A stretch of DNA of 64,000 nt, taken from contig JAEKKJ010000017.1 of assembly GCA_019510435.1 (NCBI GenBank), forward strand, positions 1 to 64,000. The letters run 5' to 3'. This document shows positions 24,563 to 31,989 of this stretch, one piece after another. The stretch is from Caulobacterales bacterium (GTDB lineage: Bacteria; Pseudomonadota; Alphaproteobacteria; Caulobacterales; Caulobacteraceae). Within the stretch, counting starts at the first letter, position 1; each line of letters begins with the position of its first letter. A model generated the notes under the pieces. It searched no databases and was not told the origin of the DNA. It was given only the letters and a program-made list of their open reading frames with translations. The position numbers and the translations under genes were made by a program.

Positions 24563-25876
24563 GTGGCTGCCAACTCACCCGCAGTGGAACGCGCTCGCGC
24601 CGCAAGGCCAGCCTTGCGATGGGCGATCGCCGGATTCCTCGTCTTGGTGGCCGCGAACAACTACGCCGACCGGCAGATGCTCTCCATCCTGGCGCCGACG
24701 ATCCAGCGCGATCTGCACGTCTCGGAAGCCGGCTATGCGGGCATCCTGAACTGGTTCCTGATTGCCTATTCGGTCTCCTACCTGCTTTCAGGCCGGGTGG
24801 TGGATTGGCTCGGGGAACGGCGGAGCCTGGCGATCTTCGTGACCTTCTGGTCTCTGGCCAACGCGGCGACCGCAATCGCGAGGACCGCGGGCCAGCTCGC
24901 CGTCTGCCGATTTGCCCTGGGTTTCGGCGAGGCGGGGGGCTGGACCGTGGGTCCCAAGGTGATCGGGCGATGGTTCAGCGCCAAGGAGCACGGCGTCGCC
25001 TCCGCCTTGCTGTCGCTGGGCGGCTCGGTGGGCTCCACCGTGGCGCCTATCGCCGTGATCCTTCTGGCGGGGCGATACGGCTGGGGCGCGGCCTTCATCG
25101 CCGCAGGCCTCGCTGGCCTGGGCTTGGTGGCGATCTGGCTGGCGTTCTACCGCGGACGCGTGGAGGAGGGCTCCTTCCCGGCCGCGGATGCGGCGGCCGA
25201 TCGGTCGAACGAGGCCGAATGGCGTCGGTGGACGGCGATCCTATCGCAGCCGGTGGTCTGGTCCATCATGCTCGCCCGGTTGCTGACGGATCCGATTTGG
25301 TACTTCGCCCAGTTCTGGTTGCCCAAATATCTGTTCACCGTTCGGAACGTCTCGCAGGGCGGATTGGGCCTGGTCGCCGTTGTCTTCCTGGCCGCCGACA
25401 TCGGGTTCATCCTGGGGGGCGTCGCCTCGGACCGTCTGGTCCCACGGCTGCGCTCCACACGCCGGGCGCGGCTCGTGACCATGCTGGGCTGCGCCGTCCT
25501 GCTGGCGCTCGCGCCGCTGATCGCCTTGACGCCCAGCCTACTCGTCTCCCTGGCCCTGGCGAGCACGGTGACCCTCGCCCAGACGGCGTGGATGACGAAC
25601 ACGAACGCCTATGCCATCGACGTTGTCCCCCAGGACCGTCTCGGTACCGCAGTGGGCTTCATCGGCATGGGCAGCGCTGCGGGCGGTGTCCTGATGAATT
25701 TTGTGGTTGCGCGCCTGGTGTCCGCCCAGGGCTACGACCTTTGCTTCCTGATCATGCCGTTGCTCCCACTCCTGGGGCTTGCGCTCCTTTGGCGAGGCGG
25801 CCGGCACGGCTGGAGATCACGACCGCGCGAGGCGCGGGCATCCCGTGTCTTGCCCAAAGAGGAAGTCAACCGATGA
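24563..25876 (+). CDS. MFS transporter, anion:cation symporter (hexuronate/sugar-acid) type
   Basis: 437 aa, GTG start 6 nt after the dehydratase. Twelve hydrophobic segments. The signature of the ACS branch is NYADRQMLSILAPTIQRDL in helix 1, with GRVVDWLGERRS between helices 2 and 3 and LGFGEAGGWTVGPKVIGRWF in helices 4-5. Homologous carriers import hexuronates, glucarate and related acids by proton symport. It would bring the sugar or aldonate into the cytoplasm after the receptor has passed it to the periplasm. Its stop overlaps the next start (ATGA). Confidence 0.88.
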   Translation: MAANSPAVERARAARPALRWAIAGFLVLVAANNYADRQMLSILAPTIQRDLHVSEAGYAGILNWFLIAYSVSYLLSGRVVDWLGERRSLAIFVTFWSLANAATAIARTAGQLAVCRFALGFGEAGGWTVGPKVIGRWFSAKEHGVASALLSLGGSVGSTVAPIAVILLAGRYGWGAAFIAAGLAGLGLVAIWLAFYRGRVEEGSFPAADAAADRSNEAEWRRWTAILSQPVVWSIMLARLLTDPIWYFAQFWLPKYLFTVRNVSQGGLGLVAVVFLAADIGFILGGVASDRLVPRLRSTRRARLVTMLGCAVLLALAPLIALTPSLLVSLALASTVTLAQTAWMTNTNAYAIDVVPQDRLGTAVGFIGMGSAAGGVLMNFVVARLVSAQGYDLCFLIMPLLPLLGLALLWRGGRHGWRSRPREARASRVLPKEEVNR

Positions 25877-26766
25877 AGTTAGTGCGATACGGCCCTGCCG
25901 GGCGCGAGAAGCCGGGCTTGATGGATTCGGGCGGCAACGTCCGCGACCTGTCCGGAGTGGCGCCGGACATCGGACCCGATGAGCTGTCGCCGACCAGCCT
26001 GGACGCCATCCGCGCGATCGATGCGGAGGCCCTGCCGGTTGTCCAGGGTCCGGTGCGCTTTGGTCCTCCAGTTCGAGGAACGAGCAAGTTCATCGCCATC
26101 GGCCTGAATTTTGCGGACCACGCGGCGGAATCGAACATGCCGGTTCCCACGGAACCGGTGCTCTTCATGAAGGCCCCATCCTGCATTCAGGGCCCCCACG
26201 ACGAGGTCATGCTTCCGAAGGACTCCGTGAAGACAGATTGGGAGGTGGAGCTCGGCGTGGTGATCGGCGCCATGGCGCGTCATGTCGAGGCGCGGGACGC
26301 CGTGCACTTCGTTGCCGGCTACCTGACCGTCAACGATCTCTCGGAGCGCGAATTCCAGCTGGAGCGCGGGAGCCAATGGGATCGCGGCAAGGGATGCGAC
26401 ACTTTCGGACCGATCGGCCCGTGGCTCGCGACCACGGACGAGATCCCAGATCCTCAGAATCTCGACATGTGGCTCGAGGTGAACGGGCGGCGCATGCAGA
26501 CCGGCAACACCCGCACCATGGTCTTCGGCGTGGCCGACCTCGTCTCCTACGTCAGCCGGTTCATGACCCTGCTGCCAGGCGACATCATCACCACGGGAAC
26601 GCCGCCAGGCGTCGGACTCGGGATGAAGCCCCCTGTCTATCTCCGGGCCGGCGACGAAATCCGTCTGGGCATCTCCGGACTCGGCGAGCAGAGGCAGAGG
26701 GTGACAGCGTTTCGGCTCGAGCCGGCGCCTGCCAGTCGACGGGCTGAGCCCTCAACTTCCCGTTGA
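25873..26766 (+). CDS. FAH-family hydrolase, predicted 2,4-diketo-3-deoxy sugar-acid hydrolase
   Basis: 297 aa, ATGA overlap with the MFS gene; a very long same-frame extension upstream is an artefact of high GC. Fumarylacetoacetate-hydrolase fold: KFIAIGLNFADHAAESN, the metal ligands in DWEVELGVVIG (E-x-E), VAGYLTVNDLSEREFQLE (Asp), GKGCDTFGPIGPW and DIITTGTPPGVG. In the L-rhamnose and L-fucose diketo pathways this family cleaves the 2,4-diketo acid to pyruvate plus lactate. It completes the set of five enzymes in this operon and is the strongest clue to that route over an aldolase route. Confidence 0.9.
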   Translation: MKLVRYGPAGREKPGLMDSGGNVRDLSGVAPDIGPDELSPTSLDAIRAIDAEALPVVQGPVRFGPPVRGTSKFIAIGLNFADHAAESNMPVPTEPVLFMKAPSCIQGPHDEVMLPKDSVKTDWEVELGVVIGAMARHVEARDAVHFVAGYLTVNDLSEREFQLERGSQWDRGKGCDTFGPIGPWLATTDEIPDPQNLDMWLEVNGRRMQTGNTRTMVFGVADLVSYVSRFMTLLPGDIITTGTPPGVGLGMKPPVYLRAGDEIRLGISGLGEQRQRVTAFRLEPAPASRRAEPSTSR

Positions 26767-26792
26767 CCAGCCAGTCCAGCGTCTCGGGGGTT

Positions 26793-28052
26793 CTAGGCCC
26801 GGCACGCCGCCGCCCGTCGCTGCAGGAAGACCCGCTCCCGTTCATTCTTGGTCAGTTCCGCAGCGGCGATGAACGCCTCCCGCGCCTCCGCAAGATGTCC
26901 AAGACGCTGAAGCAAATCGCCCCGGACGCTCGGTAGCAGATGGTAGCCCGCGAGCGCTGGCGCGTGCGCGAGGGCCTCGACGATTTGAAGTCCCGCCGCT
27001 GGCCCCTCGACCATGGCGATGGCGACAGCACGGTTGAGCTCCACTACTGGCGAGTTGGTCGCTCGCGCAAGCTGGGCATAAAGGCCGGCGATACTTCGCC
27101 AGTCCGTGGCCGCCGCCTCCTGCGCCTGGGCGTGGCAGGCGGCGATGGCGGCCTGCAGCGCATAGACGCCGCCACGCCCGCCGAGCGCCCAGGCCCGCGC
27201 CAGGGCATCCTGGCCGCGGCGGATCTGCAGCGCGTCCCACCGCCGCCGGTCCTGGTCCATCAGCAGAATGGGCTCCCCGTCCGGACCGGTGCGCGCCGCG
27301 CTGCGCGAAGCGTTGAACTCCATCAACGCCACCAGCGCGTGCGCCTCGGGCTCCGCCGGCGCGAGGGCCGCCAGGATCCGGCCGAGGCGCCGGCCCTCGT
27401 CGCATAGCTGCGGCCTCAGCCAGTCCCCGCCGTGCGCGGCTGTGTAGCCCTCGTTGAAGATCAGGTAGATCACCTCCAGGACCGCTGGGAGGCGCAACCG
27501 TCGTTCATCGCCCTGAGGCGTCTCGTAGGCGAGGCCGGACGCCGAGAGCAGCCGTTTGGCGCGCACGATCCGTTGGGCAATGGTCGCCTCGGCCGCCACG
27601 AAAGCGCGGGCTATCTCTGCAGTCGTGAGGCCGCAAACCATGCGAAGCGCCAGCGCCACGCGGGCTTCGGTGGAAAGACGTGGATGACAGGCTGTAAAGA
27701 TGAGCCGCAGCATCTCATCGCCGATGTCGTCATCGAGCGCGGTGTCGAAATCGGGCATGGTGGTCTGCTCGGCTTCCAGGGCCGCCGCCACCATCGCGTG
27801 CCGGCGTTCCAGCATCGGGGCCCGACGCATATGATCCAGGGCCCGGCGGCGGGCGGCGGCCATGAACCACGCGCCGGGACGGTCGGGCACGCCCGTCTGC
27901 GGCCAGCGTTCCAGCGCCGCGACGAGCACGTCCTGCGTCAGCTCTTCAGCCAGAGGGACGTCGCGCAGCATCCGCGCCAGGCTGGTGATCAGCCTGGGTT
28001 GCTCGATACGCCACGTGGCGAGGATCGCCCGCTCGACGTCGCCCTGCGCCAT
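26793..28052 (-). CDS. ECF sigma factor with C-terminal extension (ECF42 type)
   Basis: 419 aa from MAQGDVERAILATW, 5 nt after the DGPF gene stop; a start at 28115 would overlap that gene. Sigma-2 region about residues 10-80 (LRDVPLAEELTQDVLVAALERWP), sigma-4 about 125-180 (LALRMVCGLTTAEIARAF, then TIAQRIVRAKRLL). A long helical extension (LIFNEGYTAAHGGDWLRP onward) has TPR-like repeats and replaces an anti-sigma partner. Sigma factors of group ECF42 are linked to DGPF-motif (YCII) proteins, as here. Convergent with the FAH gene. Target promoters are not identifiable. Confidence 0.88.
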   Translation of the reverse strand: MAQGDVERAILATWRIEQPRLITSLARMLRDVPLAEELTQDVLVAALERWPQTGVPDRPGAWFMAAARRRALDHMRRAPMLERRHAMVAAALEAEQTTMPDFDTALDDDIGDEMLRLIFTACHPRLSTEARVALALRMVCGLTTAEIARAFVAAEATIAQRIVRAKRLLSASGLAYETPQGDERRLRLPAVLEVIYLIFNEGYTAAHGGDWLRPQLCDEGRRLGRILAALAPAEPEAHALVALMEFNASRSAARTGPDGEPILLMDQDRRRWDALQIRRGQDALARAWALGGRGGVYALQAAIAACHAQAQEAAATDWRSIAGLYAQLARATNSPVVELNRAVAIAMVEGPAAGLQIVEALAHAPALAGYHLLPSVRGDLLQRLGHLAEAREAFIAAAELTKNERERVFLQRRAAACRA

Positions 28053-28057
28053 GCGCC

Positions 28058-28423
28058 TCAGCCGCTGTGGGTCATCGACCCGGCGATGGCGCGAATCTCC
28101 ATCGTTCCCGTCCAACCGGGGATGTGATCGACATGCAACTGCATGAACTCACGGGCGGACGCCAAGGCCTCGTCGGCACCGGGCAGGTCGAAGATCGCAT
28201 AGCCGCCGATCATCTCCTTCGCCTCGATGAACGGCCCGTCCGTCACCTTCAGGGCGCCCTGTTCAACCGACACCTGGCAGCCCATAGCCAAAGGCATGAG
28301 GCCGCCGTCGTCGAGCATGCGGCCAGCCTGGATCTCGCGCTGCGCCATCCTGTGCATGGCTTCGAGGAGCTCCGGGGTCGGTTCGGCGGCCTCGCTCGAC
28401 TTGATGATGAACATGTAACGCAT
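28058..28423 (-). CDS. DGPF-motif (YCII-like) protein, partner of the ECF42 sigma factor
   Basis: 121 aa, preceded by GAGGA on the minus strand. It starts MRYMFIIKSSEAAEP and contains VTDGPFIEAKEMIGGYAIFD, the DGPF motif, in a ferredoxin-like YCII fold. It is the first gene of a two-gene operon with the sigma factor. Proteins of this family accompany ECF42 sigma factors, but their biochemical role is not known. No transmembrane segments. Confidence 0.9.
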   Translation of the reverse strand: MRYMFIIKSSEAAEPTPELLEAMHRMAQREIQAGRMLDDGGLMPLAMGCQVSVEQGALKVTDGPFIEAKEMIGGYAIFDLPGADEALASAREFMQLHVDHIPGWTGTMEIRAIAGSMTHSG

Positions 28424-28579
28424 GGCGGAAATCCTCGAACGGGTCGCGACGCCCTCGTCGCGATCTCATCCCGTCATCTGTTCGACGGACCAGACCCAGT
28501 CCGATAGACAAGTGGCGCCAAATGTTTCATCGGCCAAGACCACGGCGCGAGCCCGCGCCGCTTGGTCGGAGCGAAGCGG

Positions 28580-29188
28580 ATGGCGGCGGAGACGAAGCGG
28601 GTGCGGCGGACCGTCGAGGCCTCGCGGCAGGCGATCTTGGAGGCCGCCGAGCTCTACCTGGCCGCCGACGGCCCCGAAGGGGTCAAGGTGCAGCGCATCG
28701 CGCGCGACCTGGGCCTCACCGATGCAGCCATCCACTATCACTTCGGCAACCGCGAGGGGCTCCTGGAGGCGCTGTTGCGCTTCTCGGGCCGCCGATTCTT
28801 GGGCGAGCTGGAGGGGGCGATGGCGACGCAGGACGCCGCCGACTTCGACTTGCCGCGGGCCGCGGCGCTGCTTGCCGAGTTATACGAGCGGCGCGGCGCT
28901 GCCCGTCTGGCCATGTGGCTTACGCTGTCGGGCTGGTCGCCCCACGGCGATGGGATGCTGCGCCCGCTCGCCGAGTGGCTGCACGCCGCGCGCGCGCGCC
29001 GAGCCGCCGCCGCCGGCCAGCCCGCTCCGGAGCTCGCCGATAGCCAGAAGGGGATCGCGCTGCTGAGCGCCGTCACCTTCGCCCAGGCGCTGGCCGGCGA
29101 CGCCCATCTGCGCAGCGTGGGCCTGACGGCCGTCAGCTCGGAGGCGTTCCTGGCTTGGCTGACAGAGCGAATGGAGGCGCCGACCTAG
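28580..29188 (+). CDS. TetR-family transcriptional regulator
   Basis: 202 aa from MAAETKRVRRT; a TTG-initiated reading from 28562 adds six residues. The HTH is at about residues 14-60: ILEAAELYLAADGPEGVKVQ, then IARDLGLTDAAIHYHFGNREGLLEALL. The C-terminal domain is Ala/Leu-rich without recognisable effector motif. It is divergent from the DGPF/sigma operon and convergent with the SnoaL-like gene (9 nt apart). The strong palindrome at 29662-29683 before that gene is a candidate target. Confidence 0.88.
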   Translation: MAAETKRVRRTVEASRQAILEAAELYLAADGPEGVKVQRIARDLGLTDAAIHYHFGNREGLLEALLRFSGRRFLGELEGAMATQDAADFDLPRAAALLAELYERRGAARLAMWLTLSGWSPHGDGMLRPLAEWLHAARARRAAAAGQPAPELADSQKGIALLSAVTFAQALAGDAHLRSVGLTAVSSEAFLAWLTERMEAPT

Positions 29189-29197
29189 GGCGGGCGG

Positions 29198-29647
29198 CTA
29201 GACGTAGCTGGGATCGAGCCCCTGGCCCCACTCGGCCATCCAGCGTTCGTACTCTGCCGCCGCGCCCGGGTCGTAGAGATCGATCAGCCGCGAAATCCGC
29301 CCGTCGCGGTAGGTGGCGATCTCCCAGAGCCTTGTGAGAGTGGGGGGCGCCGGTGGCCGCTCGAACTGCATGGCGCTGTGGACGATGACGTTGGCGCCCT
29401 CTTCGCGGACCACGCGGTCGAGCCCCACCGTGCGGACGCAGCGCTTGTCGAACCCCTCGATCGAGCGGCGGATGCCGGCCAGCATGGGCGCGAGGCCCTG
29501 GATCACACAGTGGAAGGGCATGTTCATCACCTCGTAGGTGACGTCCTCGTGGAAAAACTCATCGAGGCGGCTCCAGTCGTCGTCCTCGTAGGCGGCCTCG
29601 AACGCGCGGCGCTGAGCGACAAACTGCGAGATCAAACTCATCGGCAT
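29198..29647 (-). CDS. SnoaL-like/NTF2-fold protein
   Basis: 149 aa, with GGGGAG on the minus strand before the ATG. NTF2-fold pattern: a first helix FEAAYEDDDWSRLDEFFHEDV, VTYEVMNMPFHCVIQGLAPM, and a strand pair ending LWEIATYRDGRISRLIDLYD. This resembles limonene-1,2-epoxide hydrolase/SnoaL-type small enzymes as well as noncatalytic members. It cannot be assigned a reaction. The palindromic operator lies only about 15 nt upstream of the start, so it is tightly controlled. Confidence 0.75.
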   Translation of the reverse strand: MPMSLISQFVAQRRAFEAAYEDDDWSRLDEFFHEDVTYEVMNMPFHCVIQGLAPMLAGIRRSIEGFDKRCVRTVGLDRVVREEGANVIVHSAMQFERPPAPPTLTRLWEIATYRDGRISRLIDLYDPGAAAEYERWMAEWGQGLDPSYV

Positions 29648-29652
29648 CTCCC

Positions 29653-29683
29653 CTCTAAGAGTTACTTAGAGGTATCTAAGTAA
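29653..29683. promoter_or_regulatory. double palindromic operator before the SnoaL-like gene
   Basis: TTACTTAGA (29662-29670) and TCTAAGTAA (29675-29683) form a perfect 9-bp inverted repeat around GGTA. A second, overlapping inverted repeat is CTCTAAG (29653-29659) with CTTAGAG (29665-29671). The overlapping palindromes are typical of a TetR-type dimer site, and they cover the promoter and ribosome-site region of the minus-strand gene. Confidence 0.7.
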
Positions 29684-29949
29684 GATCCGGGTGGCAAGCC
29701 GTCGCCTTTCGCCACGCTGAACGGGCCCGACGGATAATCGAACGCAGGGCCTATTCGGATCGGCCGCCGCGCTTCGAATATCGGTTCGACGCCGCAATGC
29801 GCGAAGCCGAATTTCGGCCTTTCAGGCGGATCCACTCGCCGAGACACTTAGAGCGGTCCAGCTGATGGTCGCGGACGCGGGATTTGCAGAGCAGTACTTG
29901 AAGCTGATGGAAACCATGGTCTCCGAGACAACCCCTCGTTAGATGGGGT
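29684..29949. other. gene-poor junction with a possible gene remnant
   Basis: No complete gene seen. A plus-strand frame running to the TAG just before 29943 encodes a plausible C-terminal tail (ETLRAVQLMVADAGFAEQ followed by YLKLMETMVSETTPR) with no start or family I recognise. It abuts the truncated ligase, so this stretch is best read as a deletion or rearrangement junction joining two gene fragments. Confidence 0.4.
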
Positions 29950-30852
29950 GATGGCTGCTTCCTGCAGCTCATGCCCGCGATCGTGAACGGCACGAAGCTG
30001 GTGCTCATGCGCAAGTGGGACGCCGGGCGCGCCCTGCAGCTGATCGAGGCCGAACGCGTCAACAGCGCCGGCGGCGTGCCGACGATTGCCTGGCAGCTCG
30101 TCGAACATCCCGATCGGGAGAAGTACGACCTCTCGTCGCTGCAGGTGATCGGCTGGGGCGGGGCGCCGGCGGCCCCGGAGCTGATCCGCAAGGTCCGCGA
30201 GGTCTTCCCCGGGGCCAACCCCGGGAACGGGTGGGGCATGACCGAGACCGCCAGCGGCGTCACTGGGATCGCCGACGAGGACTATATCGAGCGGCCCGAC
30301 AGCGCCGGCGTGGTCTTCCCGGCCTGGGACATCAAGATCGTCGAACCCGAAACGCTGAAGGAGCTCGGGACGGACGAAATAGGCGAGCTCTGGGCGCGGG
30401 GCGTCGGCGTGATCAAGGGCTATTGGCGCAAGCCAGAGGCGACGGCGCAGACCTTCGTGGACGGCTGGGTGCGCACGGGGGACCTCGCGCGGATCGATGC
30501 TGACGGGCACCTCATCATCATCGACCGGGTCAAGGACATGCTGATCCGCGGCGGCCAGAACATCTACAGCGTTGAGATCGAGAACATCCTCTACAGCCAC
30601 CCGGACGTCGTCGACGCCGCAGTGGTGCCGATCCCGCACCGGACGCTTGGCGAGGTGGTCGGCGCGGTCGTGAGGCTGAGGGACGGCGCGTCGCTCAACG
30701 AGGCCGACCTGCAGGCCTTCGCCCGCGAACGCATGGCCTCCTACAAGACGCCGGAGCGGGTGGCGTTCTGGGACGAGCCGTTGCCGCGCAATGCGGCCGG
30801 CAAGATCCTGAAGCGTGAGTTGCGGGCGGCCTTCCAGCCGATCGACGCGTGA
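29950..30852 (+). pseudogene. 5'-truncated acyl-CoA synthetase (C-terminal portion only)
   Basis: Homology to the intact ligase at 36623-38395 begins abruptly near 29950 (GCFLQLMPAIVNGTKLV here against GCFGVLNPSLFAGAKVV there) and continues to the end. The A5 region GNGWGMTETASG, DGWVRTGDLARI, VKDMLIRGGQNIYSVEIEN and the catalytic Lys in NAAGKILKRELR are all present. The N-terminal ~300 residues, including the ATP-binding SGTTGxPKG loop, are missing. The fragment could still be translated from ATG 29971 (293 aa) but cannot form an adenylate. Its stop overlaps the CaiB gene start (GTGA), the relic of an intact operon. Confidence 0.8.
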
Positions 30853-31970
30853 GCGCGGCGGCCGGTCCCCTGAGCGGCCTCAAGGTGCTGGAGTTCTCCA
30901 GCGTCGGCCCGCTCCCCTATTGCGGCATGCTGCTGGCCGACCTTGGCGCCGACGTCGTGCGCATCGACCGCCCGGGCGCCCGAGGCGGCGCGCCGTTCGA
31001 GATCATCAGCCGCGGACGGCGCTCCATCGTCCTGGACCTGAAGGATCCCGCCCAGCTCAAAGTCTGCGTCCAACTGATCGAGCGGGCGGACGCCATCCTG
31101 GAGGGCTATCGGCCCGGCTTCATGGAGCGCATCGGCCTTGGCCCCGAGGCCATGCTGGCGCGCAATCCGAGGCTCGCCTATGGCCGCCTCAGCGGCTTCG
31201 GGCAGGACGGACCGATGTCCCAGGCCGTGGGACACGACATCAACTTCATCGCCCTTTCGGGCGCCCTCGGCGCGATCGGGACGGAGGAACGCCCGACACC
31301 GCCGCTGAACCTGGTGGGCGGCACGGGCGGCGCCCTGTTCCTGGCTTTCGGCGTCGTCTGCGCCCTGCTGCATGCGCAGAGGACCGAGCGCGGCCAGGTG
31401 GTCGACACCGCCATGAGCGAGGCGGCGACCTCGTTGATGTCGGCGTTCCTGATGTTCCATGCCGCAGGCGACCACAATGCGCCCCGGGGCGCCAACATGG
31501 GCGACGGCGGGGCCCACTTCTATAATGCCTACCGCTGCGCCGACGGCCACTACATCGCGGTCGGCGCCATCGAGCCGGACTACTATGCCGCCTTCCTCGA
31601 ACCCGCTGGCATCAAGGATCCGGAGTTCGCGCACCAGCAGGACCCCGCCCGCTGGCCGGGGCTGAAGCGCAAGCTGGCCGACATCATCGCAACGCGATCG
31701 CGCGCGGACTGGCTGGCGGCCTTCGAAGGCGCGGACACCTGCGTCACCCCAGTGCTGGAGCTGGACGAGATCCCGGGACATCCGCAGGTCCTCGCCCGCG
31801 GCGGGTTCGTCGAAGTGGCCGGTGTGCGGCAGCCGGCGCCGACGCCGCGATTCTCTGAAACACCCGGGCAGGTCCAAGGACCGCCGCCCACGCCGGGGCG
31901 TCACGCCGCCGAGACCCTGGCGGACTGGGGTCTCCAGGCCGGCGTGGGCGCCGCCCAAAACCCTGCCTGA
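30849..31970 (+). CDS. CaiB/BaiF (class III) CoA-transferase / alpha-methylacyl-CoA racemase family
   Basis: 373 aa, GTG start overlapping the ligase fragment by 4 nt. Family features are LKVLEFSSVGPLPYCGMLLADLGADVV (read in parts), YRPGFMERIGLGPE, RLSGFGQDGPM, GHDINFIALSG with the His (H129) of the racemase dyad, and GQVVDTAMSEA. The racemase catalytic Asp, expected in NLxxD, is Gly here (NLVGGTGG, about G158), whereas the downstream Glu of AIEPDYY is kept. It may therefore be a transferase, or a racemase-like protein with altered chemistry. It is followed by a FadB-like fusion 19 nt on. Confidence 0.82.
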   Translation: MSAAAGPLSGLKVLEFSSVGPLPYCGMLLADLGADVVRIDRPGARGGAPFEIISRGRRSIVLDLKDPAQLKVCVQLIERADAILEGYRPGFMERIGLGPEAMLARNPRLAYGRLSGFGQDGPMSQAVGHDINFIALSGALGAIGTEERPTPPLNLVGGTGGALFLAFGVVCALLHAQRTERGQVVDTAMSEAATSLMSAFLMFHAAGDHNAPRGANMGDGGAHFYNAYRCADGHYIAVGAIEPDYYAAFLEPAGIKDPEFAHQQDPARWPGLKRKLADIIATRSRADWLAAFEGADTCVTPVLELDEIPGHPQVLARGGFVEVAGVRQPAPTPRFSETPGQVQGPPPTPGRHAAETLADWGLQAGVGAAQNPA

Positions 31971-31989
31971 TCAGCCCAAGGAGGCGCTC

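Noticed and set aside
23716..25872. Very long 5' extension of the FAH hydrolase frame
   Set aside because: Runs through the dehydratase and MFS genes in another frame with Arg/Gly-rich sequence; the ATGA overlap at 25873 gives the natural start.
29815..29850. A CTTAGAG half-site near 29845 as a further operator
   Set aside because: Single half-site within the probable gene remnant; no partner arm at a regular distance.
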